Notes under the pieces: model-generated
The model's database searches: none
What the model saw: only the letters and a program-made list of their open reading frames with translations
What the model was told of the DNA's origin: nothing
In this document: positions 56,956 through 64,000 of the stretch, in pieces
How the letters are laid out: the number at the start of each line of letters is the position of its first letter
Position numbering within the stretch: position 1 is the first letter of the stretch
Translations under genes and position numbers: made by a program
DNA from: Salvator merianae
Lineage: Eukaryota; Chordata; Lepidosauria; Squamata; Teiidae
Direction of reading: 5' to 3'
Assembly: GCA_003586115.2 (NCBI GenBank)
Contig: QVOM02000126.1
Location: 58,243,362-58,307,361 of the forward strand
Length of the DNA: 64,000 bases

Positions 56956-57892
56956 ATCCAGCCCCCACAAATGTGGGAGTGGCCAGGATATTTTAGAATG
57001 GGCTTTGAGGTGAACAGTGTTTTCAGTTTCTCAAATGCTTGTTGGCATTTCTCTGTCCATATAAACTTAGCAAGAATTTTTGGTGAATGATTTGTACTTT
57101 TCCCTTTTTTCTCTCCTCCCTTTAGGGGAGTGGTAAGCAGAGCAATCAGGTCAGCATAATTGGGAATAAATTTTCTGTAGAAATTTTCAAAGACAAGGAA
57201 ATTGCATTTGTTTGTGATTGTGTGGGTTCCATGATGATGGATTACTTTATTAGAACCCATTTCCGTCCCTTGGGTTGAAATTCTATTCACCAAAAGATTC
57301 AATCTGTTTAGATGGAATTCACATTTGTAGCTCTTGGCATAAAGCTAGTACTCTCATAATCTTTGCTATACCTCTCTGACATTTTCCATATGGGAGGCCA
57401 TGTCAGAGAATACCTTAAGATCATCCAGGTAAATGATAAGGTAACTATTTAACATATCTCTACAGATATCTTGATAAAATACTGGAAAACCGCCAGGCCA
57501 TAAACTCAAACCAAAGGGCAAGTAAATATTCAAACTGGCTATACTTGGTAATTACAGCTGTCTTCCACTTGTCACCAGTGGCACAGTTCCCGTAAGTTTT
57601 GTGAACACTTTTGTTCCCCTCAAAATGCAGAAACATGCACAGTTCCTCTGACATCTTTTTCACAAACAGCACTGGAGCATTAGGGCTGGCGAGGATGATG
57701 GTCAGATTCATTTTTTTTAGGTTCTTCTCCAGGAATTCCTGAACTGCTAATGGCTCCAGCTCTGGCATATAATATAGTTGGCATATAGGTAATCATATTT
57801 GTGGTACAATCATATTGGTTGTGTAGCGATAGAGTGTTGACTTCCTTTTCTGCAAATACATTCTGAAAGTCTAGGTACGTGTCTGGTAACAT
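56956..57892 (-). pseudogene. Gypsy reverse transcriptase, decayed
   Basis: Minus-strand order: VFAEKEVNTL.LHNQYDC near 57830, ELEPLAVQEFLEKNLKK near 57740, APVLFVKKMSEELCMF near 57670, DKWKTAVITKYSQFEYL near 57560, and the catalytic box IIYLDDLKVFSD (YLDD codons at 57420-57431). Then come CEFHLNRLN and FENFYRKFIPNYADLIALL near 57190. The catalytic YLDD survives but frameshifts and a deletion before DKWKT have destroyed the gene. The end (SKPILKYP) meets the inserted elements. Confidence 0.9.
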
Positions 57893-58110
57893 GGTGAATA
57901 TCCTTCATGTGCTAGGACACATATTGGTGAATTATCCTCCCCTACAATTGGGACTTTTTTGTAACATTGCAGTGAGTTCATTGTTTTCAAAGTGTTAAAC
58001 ACTTGGATGACTCAAAATGGAACATTTTCTGCACCCCAGTTAGGGATGTATCACGGACATTCCACCAATCTATCCCAAGAAGTACTGAATAGTAGGGCAG
58101 TGCAATCTGA
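57893..58110 (-). pseudogene. Gypsy protease-RT linker, decayed
   Basis: The minus strand reads ILGIDWW-type sequence near 58060-58080 followed by MFHFESSKC. This matches the gypsy linker after the protease (ILGMPWL, then a conserved FxSxxC). Stops follow. The protease active site itself was not recognised. Confidence 0.6.
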
Positions 58111-59529
58111 GGCTCTTGAACCTAGTATCCGGTGGTGAGGGACTCATCGGTGTGTACACTGGAACATGCATATCATGTTTGGATGGTAGTACTCATTCTG
58201 GAGACTCATGTTTGGGGCTGATGGCGACCTCTGGATGGTAGCACTCATTGTGGAGACTGGCATGCAGGACAATTGTCAGGTCTGCTTGTTGGGTCTAGGT
58301 TCCACATTCATGATGGTCTGCCATCACACTCATGACAGTTTGCCTTGTTAGAGACAGAGGTGTAGGTGCTTGCACTGCTTTGGAAGGTGCCATGACCATG
58401 CTACTGTTCATGGTGAATTGTGTCAATGATAAGGAACAGGGTCTGTTTCCCCCCTCTCCTGCCTCTGAATGCTATTGCCAATTTTATACCCAATGCCCAG
58501 GGTGCTCAACACCATTTTTGGCAGAGTTCAACCCTTCTTAAAGTTCTGTCATAGCCACCACTCTCTAAATTGCTTGTGCTGTAGGGAATGTTCCTAGTTG
58601 AATCCTCAACAGGTGATTTCTCCATCCTCTGTACCCATGTTCCCTCAGCTGAGGACACACTTTCTTGCAAATGCAGCCACCTGGCCACCAGACCCTTGTC
58701 CAAAGTTTCATCCATGTCTTGAGAGGTGGTCTCACTCAGGTTCTCTTCATTTTCATTCTGGCTGGCTTCCTTTACTTCACTGCCTCAGACCCCAACAATG
58801 GCATCTTCATGGATATGATGGCCACTACTATGGTGACAGTTTCCCATCTCAGGGCCAGTTTTTATAGCCAGGGGTCCAGTTGCCCCAGGCATCTGACTGT
58901 TCCTGGTCAGAGTCAGACTGGGTTCTTTTATCAGATTCTGCTAAGTGGCACTCTTCAGGGAGCTCCATTTCCAAGAGTAATGCATGGAGACCTATAAGTT
59001 CCTCTGTTGCTACAATATCTTCAGTATGTTGAGACTCTGAAATTCAGGAAACATCGTCCTTCTGTGCATGGGCTTCTCCCATGCAGGTTCTTAGGCCTCT
59101 GGCCACTGATTCAATGCTGTGGCATTCAAGTCTTAGAACTTTTCTTCTTGGCTCCAATTCCTTCCTCCCAACAGCATGCAACTGTATTTCTCCAATAGAC
59201 TGTGGAGACTCGTGTACCTTATATCTGCTTTGACTCATGTACCTTATATCTCTGATTAGGTGGTCATCAGCACTTCTGATGGACAAAAGATGGCATAATA
59301 ACTGGATTTGAACTTGGGCAGTGCCCTTTGCTGCAGAAGCAGCTTCACCCTCTGGTTCATTGGCCACATGGGTACTCCATAAAGATACCAACTGCCTAGT
59401 GTGACAGCATTCATCCTGTAACCCTCCTTTGTTCCTGGCCTAGAATAGTAAGGTCCTTAGAAGCTCTGTTTCAGCTCCCTGAGATTCCTCCGAGTTCTGT
59501 TTCCAGGGCACTTTATCCTTTTGGCCAGC
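58111..59529 (-). other. Gypsy leader/gag region, unrecognisable
   Basis: By position this is where gag and the leader should lie. I see no zinc knuckle or capsid motif. Two local duplications are present: TGGATGGTAGTACTCATT / TGGATGGTAGCACTCATT (58181 and 58235), and ATGTACCTTATATCT / GTGTACCTTATATCT (about 59211-59250). Open frames of up to 115 codons have no domain. Confidence 0.4.
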
Positions 59530-59937
59530 TGTCACAGCACTAAATTTTTTGTGTATGAGTCAGTGTTGGCAAAGGATTTCTGGAATTGCTCAGGTGGGGA
59601 AGCCATGACTGAAACTTTGTGGTTTACTATTCTGTTAGCCACCAGTCTAAGTTCCCAAATACAACACCTGGCTCTGCTGAATACTGTTACACTTGTTTTT
59701 TGCTATATAGACAGTTAGTAGTAGTAAATCACATAGAATAGTTTAGGAATTGCACAATTTTTTATCCCACTAGGAAGGCTTTCCCAACCTGTCTCTCCTT
59801 GGCACCACATTTGCTACTTTTCCCCTTTGATTTCCCAAAGGCAAATGTACACCCCCAATTCACATAGCCTTGGGAAACATCTGCCCACCATAAAGCTGTC
59901 AACTGGCATTCCTGCTCTATCTCAGAGTCTGGGAACA
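59530..59937 (-). repeat. 5' LTR of the gypsy element
   Basis: In plus orientation it begins TGTCACAGCACTAAA and ends TCTGGGAACA, giving the TG...CA borders with TGT/ACA ends on either strand. The part 59770-59937 aligns with 53460-53626 (CATCTGCC, CCATAAA.CTGTCAAC, CATT.CTGC, TATCTCAGAG). Two nucleotides inside its internal edge the minus strand reads TGGCCAAAAGGATAAAG, a plausible tRNA primer-binding site by position and TGG start. Confidence 0.7.
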
Positions 59938-61229
59938 GAGAGGTCTAGAAGAACGGGCCAACGATACCATCACAAACTGAAGAGAATTCCTGGTAATGCA
60001 ACAGCTACATGCTCCAGAGAAATAAACATGAAATCTTCATCAAGACTGCATTGCAGGTTTCCTATGAACGTATCTAATGCACAGTATTCTGGAACTCTAT
60101 GAGGTTAGAGTACCATTTGTATATAAGTTCTGACTGAGCCAAGATATCTTGCTCTATCCCTTGAGTTAACAGCCTGGGGCCAGAAACACTTCCTGCATTT
60201 GCAGACGCAGAAAAGGGCCCTTGCAAAGTTAATGAGGGGCATGGTGACCATGTGCTGCTGCAGCCATTGGGCCTGCAGCCCACCTCATTGGGATGGAAAG
60301 TGTCATCAGAAGTACTCTTCCCGCAGAGCCTTAAAAACCACGATGAGGGATCTTGCTTCCCTCATGTACTCCCACTGCTGCTGCACAGTGGGACAGCAGT
60401 TGTGGAGGTGACTTGACAGCCCTGTTTTCCACCCATTGTAATTAAGAACCAGACAGAAAGTGGTCACCTTCCATGTTCATTTCCTATCTGGACTTTTAAT
60501 CACACTAGGTGGAAGCTTCAAAGCTTTGAGATCTCGGAGGGTGGGAGGCAGCAGGCATGAAGACAGCATACCTCTTTCCTCCAGGAACAGACCATGCACT
60601 CTGGCCCAGCTGATGGCTTTTTTCACCAGCATGCAGAAGCAGCTTCTGCGAAATGTCCTGAGTGGGTGGAGCTGCATTGTCCTTCTCCTTCTCTATTTTT
60701 GAAAATGTTGCATGTTTTAATTTTGTTGGTCTATTGAATTATTTAAGATTTGTAAACCCCATGAGCATTTTATGGAACCATGATGATATAAACAGATAAG
60801 GTGTGATCCAGGTTTCTCAAATTCATTCCATTGGCTGCTCATTGGTGTGCAACTCATAGTCAAAAGTATGGTAAGTACAAAAAATATTTTAAAAATGCAG
60901 ACTTGCCCAAATCTCATGATTGCTTCCCATTGTGAAGCAGAGATATAGGGGGAAATTAGCAAGCAGATGGATAATTCACTCCTTTTGTTCTTACTAGTTC
61001 ATCTGTTTGTGTGCACATGTGCATATGTGTGTGTGTAATCACACATTGCCTGCTGGTTCCAAGAATAGAAATAATTTTACCTGGGGAAAATATAAAATTG
61101 CAAAATTGTTTCTTAGCCTGCATAAAAAATTCAAAGAAAAAAATACTGGAGAAATTCTATCTGGATGTCCCGACCCTCATTACCTTTGCTGATTTTTTTC
61201 AATAGATCTCCGTGTGTCATCCCCCCCAA
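59938..61229. other. Unassigned DNA
   Basis: 60190-60680 is richer in G+C and may be another degraded TIR element (CATGGTGACCATG palindrome near 60240). The remainder is AT-rich with no recognised content. Confidence 0.4.
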
Positions 61230-61263
61230 TCTCTCTCTCTTTCTCTCTCTCTCACACACACAC
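61230..61263 (+). repeat. Compound (CT)n(CA)n microsatellite
   Basis: Imperfect CT array running into six CA units. Confidence 0.95.
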
Positions 61264-64000
61264 TATATTTGCCTGTGAAATAAGTACAGTAGTTGCTAAT
61301 ATAGATATATTTGCCTTGGTTTTTCTTAGATAAGCCTATACCTCTGCAGCTTATTAACATGCAGCCAAGCCTTTCCTGATTTCTTCCAAATTATAAAACC
61401 TTGGGTCAACTCTCTGGAAGTCTGACTTGGGTTAAAGAATGAATCCATCACAAACACTCTCCTCTGTTTAGGTTTTTGAACGCAAGAAGGGTTGTTGCTG
61501 CCAACAAGTGGACGGGTGGGTTACAGAAGCACCAACTTGTGTATAAAAACAAGTTTGAATGAGCTGCTGCTCAATTCATTTTACCATTGCAATTTGCAGC
61601 TCATTAGCAGCCCTATTTTAATCTGCAAATGGCACCTCTCAATAGGTTGCTCAGAATCACACATATAGACCTTGCAATCCCCAGCTCTTAGTCCAGAGGC
61701 AATAGCAGGAATTCTTTCTGCTGTGTACAGGAACGTGCAACAGCTGTTTTCTTCAGTGGGAAGTAAACATCAGCAGCGGGCCTTGGAGATTTGAAGTTAG
61801 CAATGCAGTAATGTCTAGCAAACAATGCACTCTCCCTCTCTTCCCTTGGTAAATCTCCGACTATAATTGTTCCACAGCATTGAACACCCTTTCCCATCTC
61901 CCTCTGCCTTGGCCCACAGTCTGACACATTTCATATCTTTGCATCCAAGTGCATCCAAATGCGTTGCCTGCATGGGACTGACAAGTAAGATTAGGCAGGG
62001 TGTTTCTCTACCGTGGGTATGAGAAATTCCATTCTCGTTTTAGAACTGTCCCACTAACCCCAGACCTTTTGCAATGAGAGTGTTGGGTGTGGTGCTATAA
62101 CATGTTTATGGCATTATGAAGGCTGTGCGCTTTTGAGCTTTGAAAGGAGAAATTGGAAACAGAGGGACGGGGTTTGATGTTCATTTTTATGAATCTCTGT
62201 CTGAATATATATGTAGTAAAAATTGATTTCCTTCCATTTCCATTCCCCCACACAAACAAGACCAATTCATCTTGTGATACTAAAGACCATCCTAGGCCAA
62301 CAATCTGGGCTAAATTATGCTCTGCTTAGTAGGAGTCAAATCATTGCTTTTGTTTTGAATGTACCTTTCTGCTACCTTTACACTGCCATGTGTTGGCCCT
62401 GCAGTCCTGGTAATGAACTCACCTTGCTATCTTTTGCCCCCCTTAGGATGGAGAAAGGCAAGAGTCATGTCCATGAAGACCATGCTTTATTGGCTGTGTG
62501 ATATGCAGACGATGTACCCGCTAGCTGTGCTGTCCTCCCACTAGTGGACACCTGTCATCACTAAAGAGCAATTCATTGAGTTCCTGTTGTCAGTCATTGA
62601 CCAATCCACATATTTTGCTATTCATTTATACACTTGAATTTCATTTTCAACATTTTTTTCACTAATTACATTCATTGGAGCATTTTCTTTTTTCTTAAAC
62701 TTATTTTATTCACCATTGATTTTGGTACCAGTAGGTCTTGCCAAGAGTGACTACACTTTTATTTTTTTCAATATACTTTATGCATTCTGTGGAATTCAGG
62801 AGATCATAATGGGGCAGCTTCATGAGCACCATTTTTCTGACCATGCAACTGGCAGGGTTTTCTGATAAAATGCAATGACAGTCTCTGGAGATAGCTCTTT
62901 GTTTCTACCTCTTGTTCAAATTAGTGCACTGATACGGTAATACTGTGAAAAATGGGTACCTGTTTGTTATTAACTGCATTCATTTCTCAACAAATGAAAC
63001 CTGTATAGGATCTTGTTCTGTCATGCAAGATATGCTCCACAAGAGAATTGTACATGTGATTAAAGAGACTCTGGGTTCAGTGCTAAAATTTCAAATAGAA
63101 AAACAGAGTTTTTTTGGGAAATATATACTTGGATAGGAAAACCTGTGTCCCGAACTATATGATCACTTGTTGCAGTGGAGAAAGGGGGAAAGCAAGGATG
63201 GAATAAATTAAATAATCCTGAAAACTAACAGTCTATTAGTTAAAGGCAAGTAAAATGGGGATAAAGAGAGGGAGATGCACAATATAAAATACATCTGGCA
63301 AGACCTCTCCAACAGTTTAAGCCAAATAAAATGTAGTTTCATTCCTGCCAAAATGTATGTAAAGTGTTAATGAATTTTTCATCTGATAAAGAATATGTCA
63401 AGCTGGTATCCTAAGTTATAAACAAAATAATATGCCAGACACACATTACCTAAAAATTCATTAAGGACAAAAGGGAGATCAACGGGCAGGCTTGCTAAAC
63501 AAAGCAAACTCATATCCTGTAGTGCACTGATTCTTGTTTCTGTTAAAAGAAAGGAGGAGGAGGTAGAAACCTTGCAGCTTATCTAATGAAGTAGAAAACA
63601 ACTCTGCCTGAAAATTAAGTGTGAATTCTATTTTTCAAGAATGTGGAATCTAAGTCCATGCCAGCCAGGAACTGGCACTGAAAAACACATCATGTTTGTT
63701 ATACAAGCTCCTATCAGGTCTTCATGGGCCACTGCACAGCAGTCTTGGTCTCAGAGTGCATCCTTACTGGTAGTAGCCAAGGGGTGCACCAGAAGCATGC
63801 AACACAGATTGTTGGTGAATATTTTAGACAAACAGAAGGAGGTGAGATTTCACCAGAATCTGGAAGTGATTCTGCATTTCCTGATCATCTCAAATACAGA
63901 ATAAATAGACCTATATGATACTGTACTTGTCTGAGGTCTTGCCTATATTTAACACTGGGGCTTTGGACTTTGAGGGTCTGGGAACAGTTTTCAGGAAGAT
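61264..64000. other. Non-repetitive AT-rich DNA
   Basis: No repeat family is recognised. 61560-61660 looks like conserved non-coding DNA (see findings). Open frames such as 62223-62501 and 63641-63904 have no domain. 62433 follows an acceptor-like pyrimidine tract but lacks a donor. Confidence 0.4.

Larger units (their letters stand above)
53226..59937 (-). mobile_element. Ty3/gypsy LTR retrotransposon, decayed, with nested insertions
   Basis: On the minus strand the pol order is protease linker, reverse transcriptase, RNase H, integrase, which is diagnostic of Ty3/gypsy. Related LTR sequence lies at both ends (53.2-53.63 kb and 59.53-59.94 kb). At least three insertions split it: a fold-back element at 53.63-53.97, a Tigger-like MITE at 54574-55057, and X plus A elements at about 55.99-56.95 kb. 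Subtracting these leaves about 4.9 kb, the normal size for the superfamily. I could not recognise gag in 58.2-59.5 kb. The left boundary is approximate. All frames are broken. Confidence 0.85.

Noticed and set aside
56508..57302. 264-codon minus-strand open frame, the longest in the window
   Set aside because: It joins gypsy reverse transcriptase remains to an inserted family A element. The fusion is accidental.
1..64000. CRISPR array, bacterial operon, rRNA operon or plasmid features
   Set aside because: No regular direct repeats with unique spacers, no ribosome-binding-site-led gene strings and no rRNA motifs. The repeat content is vertebrate.

Overview
The window is vertebrate nuclear DNA that is almost entirely intergenic or intronic. 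It is most consistent with a squamate reptile (lizard or snake). The evidence is the repeat mix: CR1-like and L2-like LINEs, three copies of a tRNA-derived SINE with a BovB-like tail, a Ty3/gypsy LTR retrotransposon, numerous short hAT-like terminal-inverted-repeat elements, a pogo/Tigger-like MITE, and long microsatellites. The species assignment is inference; no host gene fixes it. I see no intact protein-coding gene, tRNA gene, rRNA gene or CRISPR array. The longest open frames lie inside decayed transposons or low-complexity DNA. Three segments have splice-site-like borders and are listed only as weak exon candidates (7547-7564, 15907-16060, 33339-33394).

Layout. 1-1500 is the 3' half of a non-LTR retrotransposon on the minus strand. 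1555-3650 is a CR1-like LINE on the plus strand, split by a ~500 bp insertion. 3.7-9.9 kb is mostly unassigned, with a degenerate tandem repeat and a GC-rich hAT element (8643-8919) that has a perfect 8-bp target duplication. 9.9-21.5 kb holds a SINE, a second copy of that hAT family (11623-12014, also with a perfect 8-bp duplication), and several diverged copies of two other terminal-inverted-repeat families, called here A and X. 21.5-27.1 kb holds an L2 LINE, microsatellites, and a family Z element with an L2 3' end nested in it. 28.26-29.18 kb is a nested inverted-repeat structure around a long palindrome. 30.2-31.2 kb is a minus-strand L2. 33.6-41.4 kb has X copies, two palindromic fold-back elements, an antisense CR1 end, a Z copy abutting a SINE, and a two-copy tandem duplication. 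44-52.6 kb has scattered X copies, a SINE and L2 tails.

The best resolved structure is a minus-strand Ty3/gypsy element at about 53.2-59.94 kb. It has recognisable LTR homology at both ends and decayed protease-linker, reverse transcriptase, RNase H and integrase in the normal gypsy order. At least three other transposons have landed in it. One is a Tigger-like MITE at a TA dinucleotide inside the integrase, with coding homology resuming on the far side.

Nothing here forms a working gene system. The interest is in nested insertions that give relative ages, in fold-back elements with exact target duplications, and in non-repetitive AT-rich blocks that could be conserved regulatory DNA.
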